A DNA stretch of 64,000 nt from an uncultured Vampirovibrio sp. (GCA_910583725.1 CAJTXZ010000002.1:75509-139508), one strand, 5' to 3'. Positions 1-9,730 are shown, counted from the stretch's first letter. Numbers and translations: made by a program. Notes: generated by a model from the sequence alone, not told the origin.

Positions 1-1542
1 GCCCCAGTTTTCAGCCTTAAGAGGTATTTTTGCAGCCCTTAATATTTTTGTCTTATCCTTCATATTGCCTGCGCCTAGTGCATCATAGATGATTTTAACA
101 TCCACACCGCGCTTTTTTGCCAAAATTAAATCCTGAATTATGCCTTTGTGGGTTAAAAAGAAGATACTTACAAAAATTTCTTTTTTTGCATTTTTTAAAA
201 TGGGCGAAATAGACTTTTCATAAGGGTTTGAGGCAGGTGAAAAAAGTATATGGAGACTTGTTTTATCACTTAATTTTATCTTAGTGCTAAAATCAGTTTT
301 CGAAACCTGAAAAGTGCCTGAATACAGCTGTTCAAACTCTTTTGTATAAATTTGCGCAGCACGCGTGTCATTAATTAAAACCGCTGTATTAGCGTTGTAG
401 CCGCCACTTCCGGTGTTTGAAATATTCATTGAGCCTGTGAAAACTTTTTTATTGTCAAAGACAAAAAATTTGTTGTGCATATAGGCAGGTCTTAAATCAG
501 AAACAACATCAAAATTTTCTTTTAGTTTGGCTGTATCCCTGTAGATATAGGTATTATCAGGTTTTGAATCTACAACACCTCTTATTTTTACACCACGTTT
601 CTTTGCTGCTAAAAGCGCCTCTATGACTTCATTTTGCCCGTCTATTCCGTATAAAGCAAAGTCTATACTTGCATTTGAGTCGTTAATATTGTCTAAAAGC
701 GCTCTGCAGGCGGGGATACGGCAAAATGGCGAGGGCTTATTAACCACATTGGGATTAATTAAGAATAATGTTACATTATTAAAAGTTTTTTGGGGCGATA
801 TCGTATAAATGCTTGCCAGGCTTGATTTTTGGTATTTTTTTTGGGCAGGAGACCGGCCCGTAAAACAATATTTGCATTTTTTATATCCAGGTAAAATTTT
901 ATCAAGTGGAACAAGGCTGTATTCCTTTATTTTAACGGTTTTTGGACAATCAGGGTTATGATAAATTTTATACTTTGTATCAAGCGCTATAAGTTTTAAT
1001 TTTTGAAATTGTTTCAAATTTGCCTTCATTTTAGAATGATTTTCATATGCCTCATATGGGTTAAAACCCTTGCTATCAAAGGATATTGCAAGACCATTTT
1101 CAAGAAGGATTTTGGCGTAGTCTTTATTTTGAAATTTTATTTGAGCAAAGCGGTAATTGTATTTTGCATTATAGGGCGATAGGCTTGAATTAGCCTTCTG
1201 CCAAGGGTTTAAAGGGTATTTAAGGCGCACATCCCTGTTTAGAAGGGTGCTTTCGCTAAATTTTTTAGCCAGAAAGCCCAATTTTATTGCTTCTTCGGTG
1301 TTGAAACCGTATTTTTTGGCGTAATATCGCGCCTTTTCGGTGTTTTTTAAAGGGAAAGTATTAATATTTTTTATTTGTACTACTTCATCTGGGCTGCATT
1401 TTTGGTCAAAATCTAAATCCAGACAGAGTTTATCGCCCTCAAATACCTCTAAAACCCTGTAGACATAGTCCTTTTTAGTTTCAAGAATAGTAAAAACAAC
1501 TAAAAACAGCAAAATAAATAAGACAGCGCAGAATTTTTTCAT
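1..1542 (-). CDS. SNase-like / phospholipase D family protein (3' end outside window)
   Basis: Probably a secreted or membrane-anchored nuclease or phosphodiesterase. The minus frame from ATG at 1542 stays open for 514 codons to base 1, so the C-terminus is missing. Residues about 4-20 are hydrophobic (signal peptide or anchor). Residues about 27-175 resemble a staphylococcal-nuclease fold (VLEVFEGDKLCLDL early, KILLENGLAISF late), but the catalytic Arg/Glu residues are not evident. Residues about 189-230 form a zinc-binding-like block (YHNPDCPK, then GYKKCKYC), the pattern of Ada-type metal-binding modules. A PLDc domain follows with HKD motif HNKFFVFDN near residue 355. A second PLDc half begins (LAKKRGVDVKIIYDALG), but its HKD motif lies off the edge. 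No strong ribosome site is seen; a TATAAT at 1549-1554 (minus) ends six bases before the ATG. The PLD assignment is firm; the SNase part is inferred. Confidence 0.8.
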   Translation of the reverse strand, partial: MKKFCAVLFILLFLVVFTILETKKDYVYRVLEVFEGDKLCLDLDFDQKCSPDEVVQIKNINTFPLKNTEKARYYAKKYGFNTEEAIKLGFLAKKFSESTLLNRDVRLKYPLNPWQKANSSLSPYNAKYNYRFAQIKFQNKDYAKILLENGLAISFDSKGFNPYEAYENHSKMKANLKQFQKLKLIALDTKYKIYHNPDCPKTVKIKEYSLVPLDKILPGYKKCKYCFTGRSPAQKKYQKSSLASIYTISPQKTFNNVTLFLINPNVVNKPSPFCRIPACRALLDNINDSNASIDFALYGIDGQNEVIEALLAAKKRGVKIRGVVDSKPDNTYIYRDTAKLKENFDVVSDLRPAYMHNKFFVFDNKKVFTGSMNISNTGSGGYNANTAVLINDTRAAQIYTKEFEQLYSGTFQVSKTDFSTKIKLSDKTSLHILFSPASNPYEKSISPILKNAKKEIFVSIFFLTHKGIIQDLILAKKRGVDVKIIYDALGAGNMKDKTKILRAAKIPLKAENWG

Positions 1543-2339
1543 AAAAATATTATATTTTAAAAAAATAAATATTACGTGCAGACTTTTTAAAAATAAATAT
1601 TTTTAAATTTTAAAAAATATCAATCATAATACTGATATACGAAGGGTATTAAAGATTTATGCACGCTAAAATGCAATAAGCACAAGATTTTCCTATGTTT
1701 TATGGCAGATTTGTAATTTAGCATACAGGTAAAACCTTATCTATAAAAGGTTTTTAGGGTATTTCACACAGTGTGAGGCCAAAATATGCAATATGGAAGG
1801 TTTTTTGGAACATACTAAAAGGGTGTTCGAAATATTAGAAGAATAAGGCTTGGGGCATAAGGGTTTTAGGCAAACTTACGGTTAAAATAATGATGCTGCA
1901 AGGATTTTAGGATGTTTTTTCAAAAAACATACAATTTGCACGCTAAAAACCTTGCTATATTTGAATAATTGAATTTACAAACCTTGAAATTCAAGGCAAA
2001 ATAACTTTCCATAAAGGGTTTTTACACCTAAACACGGGCTAAAGGCGCTGTGGCTAATGGCTTTAAGGCAAACAAAATGGACGGGTGCAAAAAATTTTGA
2101 TTTTTCAGGATGGATTTTAAAATATTTTACGAATTTAGGGTTTCTATAAAAAATAACCAACATAAATTATGTGAATTTTTAATGAATAAAATCCCGAAAT
2201 CGGCTTATAGCGGTTAATCTACCGAGAAAATGTCCTTAATACCTTGATATGTAAGGGTTTTTATGCCTAATAGCATAAAATTTTGTTATTAAGGCAGAGT
2301 TATACCAAAAGACTTGACAAAAGTTTTAATTCAAAAATA
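1543..2339. other. Long AT-rich intergenic stretch
   Basis: No convincing gene is seen on either strand. It holds a weak hairpin at 1731-1754 (AAAACCTT and AAGGTTTT arms) followed by a short T run, and at 2214-2262 a near copy of the 3' end of the downstream helicase gene. The rest reads like decayed sequence. Confidence 0.6.
2214..2262 (-). repeat. Degenerate copy of SNF2 helicase 3' end (copy A)
   Basis: This 49-base segment matches 3164-3212, the last 15 codons plus stop of the helicase gene, at 46 of 49 bases. Read on the minus strand it stays in frame to the TAA. Two of the three differences are synonymous (CAG/CAA, TCA/TCG) and one changes Asp to Gly. Similarity stops abruptly at both edges. 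It may be a displaced 3' end left by an insertion, or the end of a lost paralog. Confidence 0.85.
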
Positions 2340-2564
2340 TTAAAATCTAAAATCAAACAGGGTGCAAAGCTCTACCCCCAGGGCGTTTGCGAGTGTTTTT
2401 ATAGTTTTTATGGTAACATTTGCTTCACCGCGCTCGATTTGGCCGATATAGTTAAAATTCATATCAACAATTTCCGCAAGTTTAATTTGCGAAAGTTTTT
2501 TACTTTTTCTTATATAGGCAAGTTTTGCGCCAAATTTTTTCTCTGCATCAGCATTTAAATCCAT
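2340..2564 (-). CDS. XRE-family helix-turn-helix regulator
   Basis: Small DNA-binding regulator of 74 residues, almost entirely one HTH_3 domain. Residues about 10-65 carry the canonical helix pattern (KLAYIRKSKKLSQIKLAEIV, then FNYIGQIERGEANVTIKTIK). There is no extra sensor domain. The gene sits alone between the two copies of the helicase 3' end, which would fit a relic regulator of an inserted element. A TATAAT at 2575-2580 (minus strand) lies ten bases before the ATG and no clear Shine-Dalgarno is visible, so the leader is very short. The target is unknown; autoregulation is typical of the family. Confidence 0.85.
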   Translation of the reverse strand: MDLNADAEKKFGAKLAYIRKSKKLSQIKLAEIVDMNFNYIGQIERGEANVTIKTIKTLANALGVELCTLFDFRF

Positions 2565-3163
2565 AACAATAGTAATTATATACTTGCTTTTGGTTGATTT
2601 CTAATGCTTAATAACCATTAAATACATGCTAATAACTATTAATTTTTGTAACAGTTTATGTTTTTTCTATAAAGTTTTATTCAAGGGCAGGCGATAAATA
2701 AAATGGAAGTTTTTTTAAAAAGGATAAAATATGACAAAATACAGGCGCAAAAAGGTACGGAAGCAGGGAAGAGTGCAAAACCGGCGATGACTTCCAGACT
2801 TTTAGAATGGCAAAGCTGGCAGGAAAAGTGTACCAAAAGGGTATTTAGGATACTGCGGCAGAAATTATAGGAATATAGCCGGCAGTGAAAGAAGGTATCC
2901 AAAATAAAAGACAAAGGAGAGCTTGGCGAAATAAGAAAACGGCAGAAATGCGGTTTTATAATGATTTATTAAATTTGTTATACCCCAAGTATATCAAAGA
3001 GCCGTCTTGCAGCTTGTTTTTAGAAGAGTTGCAAGATGTGCTCTTTTCTTTTTTATTAAATACCTTGTCTAAAAATATAAATTTGTACAAAAAGCGCACC
3101 ATGCCCGGCTTTTATATTATAAACCGCAATTAAAGACAGGCAGCGGATTAGGGCACTCGGGGA
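2565..3163. other. Intergenic region with one weak small ORF
   Basis: No gene I can support. A 55-codon frame (2703-2870, plus) starts with ATG but lacks a clear ribosome site and resembles nothing I know. The 3' half contains a strong terminator-like hairpin (2996-3055). The segment lies between the two copies of the helicase 3' end. Confidence 0.5.
2996..3055 (+). terminator. Two-part stem terminator-like hairpin
   Basis: AAAGAGC (2996-3002) pairs with GCTCTTT (3040-3046) and CTTGCA (3006-3011) with TGCAAG (3030-3035), followed by a T-rich run to 3055. The orientation suits a plus-strand transcript, but no supported plus-strand gene precedes it. Confidence 0.65.
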
Positions 3164-3212
3164 TTAATCTACTGAGAAAATGTCCTTAATATCCTGATAT
3201 GTAAGGGTTTTT
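3164..3212 (-). repeat. SNF2 helicase 3' end (copy B, intact gene)
   Basis: Partner of the near-identical segment at 2214-2262. It encodes the helicase C-terminus (TYQDIKDIFSVD) and stop. The two copies bracket about 0.9 kb that carries the XRE regulator. Confidence 0.85.
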
Positions 3213-6200
3213 GTGATGTTTCTGTCAACAGAAATTACAGAGTCAACCAGGGAGCGCTTTTTAGACTTTAATCTTTGGATTTTCTCTTCAACTGTGCCTT
3301 TTGTAATCAGGCGGTAGACAAAAACTTTCTTTGTCTGACCGATACGGTAGGCCCTGTCGGTTGCCTGGTCTTCCACTGCGGGGTTCCACCAGGGGTCATA
3401 GTGAATTACATAATCTGCCCCTGTTAAATTCAGGCCTGTGCCGCCTGCCTTCAAAGATACAAGGAAGATTGGAATAGTAGGGTCAGTGTTAAATCTCTCT
3501 ACAACTGCCTGCCTGTCTTTTGTGCGGCCTGAAAGGTATTCATGCTTAATACCTTTGGTTTCAAGCCAGGATTTAATTATATCGAGCATTCCGACAAACT
3601 GGCTGAATAATAAAATTCTATGGCCTTCTGAAATAATTTCTTCAAGCATGGACTGCAGGTGCTCGAATTTGCCGGATTCTGATATTCCAAGTTTGCCCTC
3701 AGTATCGTAAAGTCTTGGGTGGCAGCAAATCTGTCTTAACCTTAAAAGGGCTGAGAATATTGACATTCTTGACTTTTCAAGACCCACAGTTTCAATTGAT
3801 TTAAACAATTCTTCTTTTGTTGAATCAAGAACCTGCAGATATAAATCTTTTTGTTCAGGCGTAAGTTCGCAGTATGCAACGCTTTCAATCTTATCAGGCA
3901 AATCTTTTGCAACATCTCTTTTCATACGCCTTAAAATGAACGGGAAAATCTGCGATTTTAAGCGCCTTTCAACCGATTTATCCTCTTTTTCCATAATCGG
4001 ATAAACATATCTTTTGTTGAATTCAGAGGTATCAAACAAGAAGCCCGGCATTAGAAAATCAAAAACACTCCACAATTCTTCAAGTTTATTTTCAATAGGG
4101 GTACCTGAAAGAGCCAGTTTGTGCTTGGCATTCAGCATTTTTACCGCCTTAGATGTTTGACTTTGGGAATTTTTAATGTTTTGGGATTCATCCAAAATTA
4201 CATATCTGAAATCTTCTTTTTTAATTTCCTCAATATCGCGTCGTATCAAGGCATAGCTTGTGATTACAATATCATATTTGTGAATATTTTTAAATTTTGA
4301 TTTTCTATCAACACCTGTTAAATTTAAAAATTTCAGATTTGGGGCAAATTTTTCAATTTCGTTTTCCCAATTAAACACAACAGATGTGGGGCAGATTACA
4401 AGGTTTGTTTTTTTACCGTCCTTTTCTTTTGCCTTTTGAAGCAGGGTCAGGGTTTGAAGGGTTTTGCCAAGGCCCATATCATCAGCCAAAACACCATTCA
4501 GGCCATATTTATATAAAAACCACAGCCAGCCATAGCCTTTTGTTTGATATTCCCTTAAATTAGCAACTGCGGCCTTTGGAAGAGAAGTGTTTTCCATATT
4601 TGAGAAGGTTGAAATTTCTTTCCAGAACTTTGAAAATTTCCGGCTCATTTTTAATTTCACCTTCATATTTTCCATCTCTGAAACAACGCCTGCACGGTAG
4701 GTTTTGACAATGAATTTATCTTCTTCATTCCTGTAGGCGTCATAGGTATTAAAGGATTTTAGCAGAGAATAAACATCATCAACAGGAATTGCGGCCTGAC
4801 CCTTGCCTGGCACCTGATAGTATTTTGCACCCTCATAGGTCATTTCTTGAATTTTATCAAGTTCAATTTTTTCACCATCCACATCGCCGTAGAGTTCAAT
4901 TTCAAAAATATTTGTGGTATTTGGCGCAAAATCAATATCAGCGCATAATTGAAGCTGTTTTTGAACAAGCTTGTAGATGGACATATCGTCTTTTTCAATA
5001 AATTTCCACCCGTCGCCTGCTTTATTTATGTAGTAATTATAAAAATCTATGGCATTTTCTTTTTCTAAGGCAAGGTTATTAGTTTGCATTGGGTGAAAAC
5101 GGCAGGCAAGAAGCATTTGATAGGCCCTATGCTCAAATTCCGGGTCTCTTTTTACCCAGTATAACAAATCTTTATCAGGGTCTTTTATGGTAACATAAGG
5201 GGTTTTTGGGGTTCTGGTATAAGGAACGCGAACGCCATCGTATTCAAATTCAAGAGAGGCTTTTAAAGACTGATCATAATCAACACCAAGCTCTACAACG
5301 CAGACAGGAGGACGCTTTTCAAAGGTCAATTTTTCCATCTCTTCTGAGAGTTCAACCGTCATCATCTCTCTTAGCTTTGGAAGTTCTTCATATACAAATT
5401 TACCGCCTTCGGCATCTTTAATATCTGTAAATGACGCTTTAGTCAGGTATTGGGGCAGTATTGAAACCTGAACATCGGTTGGGAAAATTACATCTTTGTA
5501 GCGGCCCCACTTTAATTGGCGGGAAAAATATCTAACCTCTTCAAAGGGGTATATCTCACTGTCATCAGGGCGTTTCCAGTAAAGAGACAAAAGAACGTTT
5601 CCCACATATGAAACATTCACAGCTAAGCACAGTTTCCAGGTTTCATCCATAAAATGAATTTTTTTGTGGGTTTTAGCGTCCACAACGTCTTCAAGCTTTG
5701 ATAAGAGTCTGAAAAATTCATCAAATTTATTAATTTGGACATCATACCAGCCGGATTTTTTATCAAGTCTTGATTGTTTTAATAAAAGCCGAAACATCAT
5801 TATTTCAAGCTTTTGGGCCTCATTCAGGGTAAAATTTTCATCATTCTTTTGCGCTTCTAAAATGGCTTTAAGGGGGCCTTCGAGGTCTCTCATCACCCTT
5901 TTTGTGTTTCTGTCCATAACAAGGATGGAGAAGAAATTTTGGCGCCTTTTAGGGTTAAAATGAAATATATAACCGCCTTGTGCGTTTTCTGTCAAAGGAA
6001 AATCTTCATCATCAAAAACAGGCGGGGTGTCATATTTTTCATATAAAAATTCATCCCAAAGATGGCCTTTTAAGGCATTTAGCGCCACCGCAACAGTATG
6101 CTTGCACCAAGGCTCATCTAAAGGGCAGGTGCAGGCGGGCTTTACGCTTGTTTTGTTGAACTTTAATGATACATCGTATGAAGATTTATAGTTGCCCTTC

Positions 6201-6334
6201 ACCTCTGCCTTTACAAGATTATCCTTAAGTTCTATTGATGAAACCTGATTTTTTTGAAAATACTCATAGCCCCGGCGCCAGCTGCCCGGTTTAGCATTTT
6301 CTTTTATATACTTATGGTTAAATTTATACTTCAC
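3164..6334 (-). CDS. SNF2-family DEAD/H helicase with SWIM zinc finger
   Basis: ATP-dependent DNA translocase of the bacterial SNF2/Rad54-like group, 1056 residues. A SWIM zinc finger lies at residues 68-79 (CTC...CKH). A long bacterial SNF2-associated region leads to the motor at about 590-1050. Walker A is DMGLGKT at 619-625; motif II is DESQ at 715-718, where DEAH is usual. Motif III is SGTPIEN near 743, and the C-terminal half has SLKAGGTGLNLT and DRAYRIGQ. The start is GTG at 6334, supported by AAAGGAA just upstream. All motor motifs are present, so it should be active. It stands alone. Its last 15 codons plus stop recur 950 bases away at 2214-2262. A cellular role in DNA repair or transcription is only inferred from the family. 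Confidence 0.95.
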   Translation of the reverse strand: MKYKFNHKYIKENAKPGSWRRGYEYFQKNQVSSIELKDNLVKAEVKGNYKSSYDVSLKFNKTSVKPACTCPLDEPWCKHTVAVALNALKGHLWDEFLYEKYDTPPVFDDEDFPLTENAQGGYIFHFNPKRRQNFFSILVMDRNTKRVMRDLEGPLKAILEAQKNDENFTLNEAQKLEIMMFRLLLKQSRLDKKSGWYDVQINKFDEFFRLLSKLEDVVDAKTHKKIHFMDETWKLCLAVNVSYVGNVLLSLYWKRPDDSEIYPFEEVRYFSRQLKWGRYKDVIFPTDVQVSILPQYLTKASFTDIKDAEGGKFVYEELPKLREMMTVELSEEMEKLTFEKRPPVCVVELGVDYDQSLKASLEFEYDGVRVPYTRTPKTPYVTIKDPDKDLLYWVKRDPEFEHRAYQMLLACRFHPMQTNNLALEKENAIDFYNYYINKAGDGWKFIEKDDMSIYKLVQKQLQLCADIDFAPNTTNIFEIELYGDVDGEKIELDKIQEMTYEGAKYYQVPGKGQAAIPVDDVYSLLKSFNTYDAYRNEEDKFIVKTYRAGVVSEMENMKVKLKMSRKFSKFWKEISTFSNMENTSLPKAAVANLREYQTKGYGWLWFLYKYGLNGVLADDMGLGKTLQTLTLLQKAKEKDGKKTNLVICPTSVVFNWENEIEKFAPNLKFLNLTGVDRKSKFKNIHKYDIVITSYALIRRDIEEIKKEDFRYVILDESQNIKNSQSQTSKAVKMLNAKHKLALSGTPIENKLEELWSVFDFLMPGFLFDTSEFNKRYVYPIMEKEDKSVERRLKSQIFPFILRRMKRDVAKDLPDKIESVAYCELTPEQKDLYLQVLDSTKEELFKSIETVGLEKSRMSIFSALLRLRQICCHPRLYDTEGKLGISESGKFEHLQSMLEEIISEGHRILLFSQFVGMLDIIKSWLETKGIKHEYLSGRTKDRQAVVERFNTDPTIPIFLVSLKAGGTGLNLTGADYVIHYDPWWNPAVEDQATDRAYRIGQTKKVFVYRLITKGTVEEKIQRLKSKKRSLVDSVISVDRNITKTLTYQDIKDIFSVD

Positions 6335-6554
6335 AAATTCCTTTTAACAATTTAAATAAATGAGCAATTTTTTATGCAATCTTCACATTAGTATGTAACA
6401 TAAATTCTATTTTTTGGGTTTTAATTTTAGCTCCTGTGGCCGATTTGACAATCTTAAAAAACAAATAACTTGTTTTATACCGGCATCATTCGATAATAAA
6501 ATAACAAAAAAGAAAATAAAAAGCAAGCAAAAAATATGACAAACATGCAGAGCT

Positions 6555-8600
6555 TTAAGAAGCTAATTTATCAATTGCTTTATAATACCAGCTCATAAGC
6601 CCTTCTTTGTGGTCTTTTTGGTATTTTTCAAGTTCTTCTTTTGACATTTTCTTTGATGGCATACCGGATAAAACGCGGGAGGCCATATCGGTTAAGACTG
6701 TGCTTGCGACAACAACGGCGGCAGAGCTTGCAATTGAATTATTGTATTGTTTTTCAAATATGTCATTCAAAGAGCCTGAAATAATAAGCTGGACGGTCAT
6801 TCTAAAGAATTTATTAATACCTCTAAGTCTTGCATCTTTTTCTGCTTCCTCTTTTGTAGAGCCGTTTCTTATTGATGAATTAAATTCGTCATTCATATTA
6901 AACCACATGCCGGTGAGAGTACCCAAAGTTTGCGCCATAACTGCAATTTTAGAGTTATTTCCTTTAGATGATGTTACTTCATTGTTGGCCTTTAAAATCA
7001 TTTTATCTACGTATTCGCCAAATTCTTTTGCAAGCTTTTTATCGTCTCCGCCACATTTTTCTTCAAATTCAAGGAAACGCTTATATATATTCATTATTCC
7101 GTGAATATCTTCTGTATCCTTTGGCTTTTCAGGGACTATGCCGCCGTTTTTGATTATTTTTGAATTTCTTATTGATTCTTCTAATTTGCTTGCAATCTTA
7201 TACGGGTAGCATACAAGTTCTTTAACAAACCTAAAAGGTGCGGTTTTAAGGGCTTTTAGGTCTTTTACTTTTACTTCTATACCAAATATTTTTTTGGTAA
7301 TATAGTCTGTGCCGAGAGGAATATTGTTTGCATTATCAGCTTTATATGCAATATCTTGTATACTTTCACGAAATTTGTCATAGCCATTTTGTGATAAAAC
7401 ATCTGCCATCTTTGTTAATTCATCATAGGTGGCAAACTTTTCTTCAACAATTTTGCGTTTAAGTTTTTCATTATGTTTTTCTATCATCTCCGTAATGTTT
7501 TGGCCAATCTTTGTATGGTCCTTGCCAAACCTTAGGGCGTAACCACCCAAAATACTTGCAGCACAGAATAACAATATATTCTTTGCACTTAAAACAGGTT
7601 TTTTATGCTCATTTTTATCCGCCTGCAGGCTATCTTTTTGTTTTTTGTCTAAAAGTTCTGCAATATTGCCTGCCTTTGCTGATTCCATAAATTCATTCAT
7701 TGAGGGCATGGTTGTTTTAGCGTGCTCCGGCACATCCATCCTTGTAATGCGCATTCCTGATGATAATCTTGAAACAACCCTTGAAACAAGACCAATACCT
7801 GCCCCTATTATAGCAGGGGCCCAGGGGCTTTTATTAATAGTTTTTGAAAAGCAGGCAAATACTGCAAACTGGGTTATTGCTTCGCAGATATTTTCTTTAA
7901 TTTCCTGACCTTGTTTTAGGTGCTGCTCATTCTTTGCTTCTTCGTTTGATTTTCCTTTTTGAATGGCTTTATTGAAGAAATCAGCCCCTAAAAAGAATGC
8001 CGCTGTAAGGCCAGATATAATTCTTGTTGTAAACCTTTCCTTTTTGGTGTCATAGTTTGCAACATCATCTGCCATCGCACTATTCATCTGTTCAACAAAT
8101 TTATTTGTTACAGGGTCGCATATTGATTCACAATAACTACTACAGGGGCCTGTCGGGTATTCAGTGAAGCCCTTTCCTTCCATAACCTCTTTTGCAAATT
8201 TGGCTCCGTTTTTTTGAAGGCCCTGCAAAGCCCTTACATTTTCTTCAAATTGGACAGATTCTCTATATCTTTGCAAAAACCCCGCATTGTTTAATGAAGA
8301 ATTCGGGAACTTTTTTGCAACAGAATCTATAATATCTATTGGCATTCCAAAGAAGCATTTGAGGCTTGATGTCACCCTCCTTAAAGGGGTATCATCAGGG
8401 ATATATTCAACACCATCAATATTTTTTATAAGGTTTGGGTTTTTATTTTTTATTGAGCTTGATAAATTATCCCACAATCCATTCAGGGCACAGTTTGCAA
8501 ACCTTCTTGACGCCCTAAGGTCATCGGCATTTAGCGCCGCCTTTGCCCTAAAGGCGGTATTTTGCTTTGCATTATTAAGATTATGCGGCGAAAGGCGCAT
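6555..8600 (-). CDS. Unknown membrane-associated protein with internal duplication
   Basis: I do not recognise this family. The ATG at 8600 gives a 681-residue protein starting MRLSPHNLNN; a TTG three codons earlier is closer to the AGGAAG ribosome site. I prefer the ATG because it aligns with the neighbours' start MRIFSVSPNYN. The N-terminus carries the shared motif TAFRAK. Two regions of about 100 residues look like copies of one module. Each has a hydrophobic helix, a charged KSNEEAK or STKEEAEKDA turn, a second hydrophobic stretch and a closing SRVVSRLSSGM or ASRVLSGMPS. Several segments are long enough to span a membrane. Lys-rich linkers separate the copies. It lies upstream of, and in the same direction as, the helicase gene, but the 220-base gap argues against tight coupling. 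Confidence 0.75.
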   Translation of the reverse strand: MRLSPHNLNNAKQNTAFRAKAALNADDLRASRRFANCALNGLWDNLSSSIKNKNPNLIKNIDGVEYIPDDTPLRRVTSSLKCFFGMPIDIIDSVAKKFPNSSLNNAGFLQRYRESVQFEENVRALQGLQKNGAKFAKEVMEGKGFTEYPTGPCSSYCESICDPVTNKFVEQMNSAMADDVANYDTKKERFTTRIISGLTAAFFLGADFFNKAIQKGKSNEEAKNEQHLKQGQEIKENICEAITQFAVFACFSKTINKSPWAPAIIGAGIGLVSRVVSRLSSGMRITRMDVPEHAKTTMPSMNEFMESAKAGNIAELLDKKQKDSLQADKNEHKKPVLSAKNILLFCAASILGGYALRFGKDHTKIGQNITEMIEKHNEKLKRKIVEEKFATYDELTKMADVLSQNGYDKFRESIQDIAYKADNANNIPLGTDYITKKIFGIEVKVKDLKALKTAPFRFVKELVCYPYKIASKLEESIRNSKIIKNGGIVPEKPKDTEDIHGIMNIYKRFLEFEEKCGGDDKKLAKEFGEYVDKMILKANNEVTSSKGNNSKIAVMAQTLGTLTGMWFNMNDEFNSSIRNGSTKEEAEKDARLRGINKFFRMTVQLIISGSLNDIFEKQYNNSIASSAAVVVASTVLTDMASRVLSGMPSKKMSKEELEKYQKDHKEGLMSWYYKAIDKLAS

Positions 8601-8711
8601 TATGTCCAACTACTTCCTTTTAAAATTAGATTTATAATAATACAAAACCTGTCAAAGAAAAAAATTGCCTAAAATTATAAAAATTATGAAGCTATATTAA
8701 GCTATATTAAA

Positions 8712-9191
8712 TTAATCAGCTAAATTGCGAATACGTTCTTCTTTTTCCCATTCTACTGGACGTGCATCACCACGGGGATTTTTTGAACGCCATCTTTCTG
8801 AAAGGTCAACACCGTTAAGTATAGCTACAAGGTTTCGTATATCGCTGGCAACAACCTTTGCATTGTAAAATTTACTTAAATCATCTAAAATTTTATTTCT
8901 CTTTAGAAAATCTATTCTTCTCGTTATTTGTTTATTATCGGCATTGCTTTTTACAAATTCATCAGTAAACCTGCCTTTAACGATATTATCTTCATTGTCC
9001 GTATAGGCTTCAAAGAAATCACATTTTTCAATTCTTTCAAACCAAGAATCATAAACGGGTTGCATAACCTCGTCATTAATATCTTTTGTAAGAGCCTTTC
9101 TAACTTTCTCTCTTGCATTTTCATCTGCAAACTTGCCGAAGGCAACATTGTTTGCTTGATTATAATTTGGGGAAACACTAAAAATTCTCAT
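8712..9191 (-). CDS. Unknown small protein, tandem paralog 1
   Basis: Protein of 159 residues with no family I recognise. It starts MRIFSVSPNYNQANNVAFGK, carrying the N-terminal F-x-G-K motif found in other unknown proteins here. The rest is charged, probably helical and soluble, with no membrane segment. The last 20 residues (RGDARPVEWEKEERIRNLAD) are identical to those of the next gene. Residues about 45-80 (WFERIEKCDFFEAYTD, then IVKGRFTDEF) are also almost invariant, so both copies are probably under selection. A GAGGTTGTTAG-type ribosome site precedes the ATG. Confidence 0.7.
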   Translation of the reverse strand: MRIFSVSPNYNQANNVAFGKFADENAREKVRKALTKDINDEVMQPVYDSWFERIEKCDFFEAYTDNEDNIVKGRFTDEFVKSNADNKQITRRIDFLKRNKILDDLSKFYNAKVVASDIRNLVAILNGVDLSERWRSKNPRGDARPVEWEKEERIRNLAD

Positions 9192-9256
9192 TTTCTAACA
9201 ACCTCTTTCTATTATGCGATATTTACAAAAACAACTGTTTATTAAGCTATATTAAA

Positions 9257-9730
9257 TTAATCAGCTAAATTGCGAATACGCTCTTCTTTTTCCCATTCTA
9301 CTGGACGGGCATCGCCGCGAGGATTTTTTGAAAGGGTTCGCACAGAAAGGTCAACACCATTAAGTATATTTATAAAATCCCGCAAGAAATTAGCAATGCC
9401 TCTTACATTTCTAAGTATACTTAAGTCATCTAAAATACCAAATATTTCTATATCTTCCAGTCTGCTTGTTATCTGTTTGTTATCAGCATTACTTCTTACA
9501 AATTCATCAGTAAATCTGCCTTTAACGATATTATCCTCTTTGTCCGTATAGGCTTCAAAGAAATCGCATTTTTCAATTCTGTCAAACCAGGAATTATGCA
9601 TGAGCTGCGTGTCTTCATCATCTGTTTTAAGAGCCTTTTGAACAACCTTTCTTGCATTTTCATCTGCAAATTTGCCGAAGGCAACATTGTTTGCTTGATT
9701 ATAATTTGGGGAAACACTAAAAATTCTCAT
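9257..9730 (-). CDS. Unknown small protein, tandem paralog 2
   Basis: Protein of 157 residues, the upstream member of the tandem pair. Its first 27 residues match paralog 1, including NNVAFGK, and its last 20 are identical. The middle (about 85-125) has diverged strongly and carries small indels, as if the two copies face different partners. GAGGTGTTGAGAAA directly before the ATG is a good ribosome site. The function is unknown. Both genes read in the same direction with about 65 bases between them. Confidence 0.7.
   Translation of the reverse strand: MRIFSVSPNYNQANNVAFGKFADENARKVVQKALKTDDEDTQLMHNSWFDRIEKCDFFEAYTDKEDNIVKGRFTDEFVRSNADNKQITSRLEDIEIFGILDDLSILRNVRGIANFLRDFINILNGVDLSVRTLSKNPRGDARPVEWEKEERIRNLAD

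Noticed and set aside
1975..2163. 62-codon minus-strand frame in the long intergenic region
   Set aside because: No ribosome site, biased Phe/Lys/Cys composition and no similarity to anything recognised.
2885..3133. 82-codon plus-strand reading frame
   Set aside because: It runs through a strong terminator hairpin (2996-3055), has no good ribosome site and its sequence is not protein-like.
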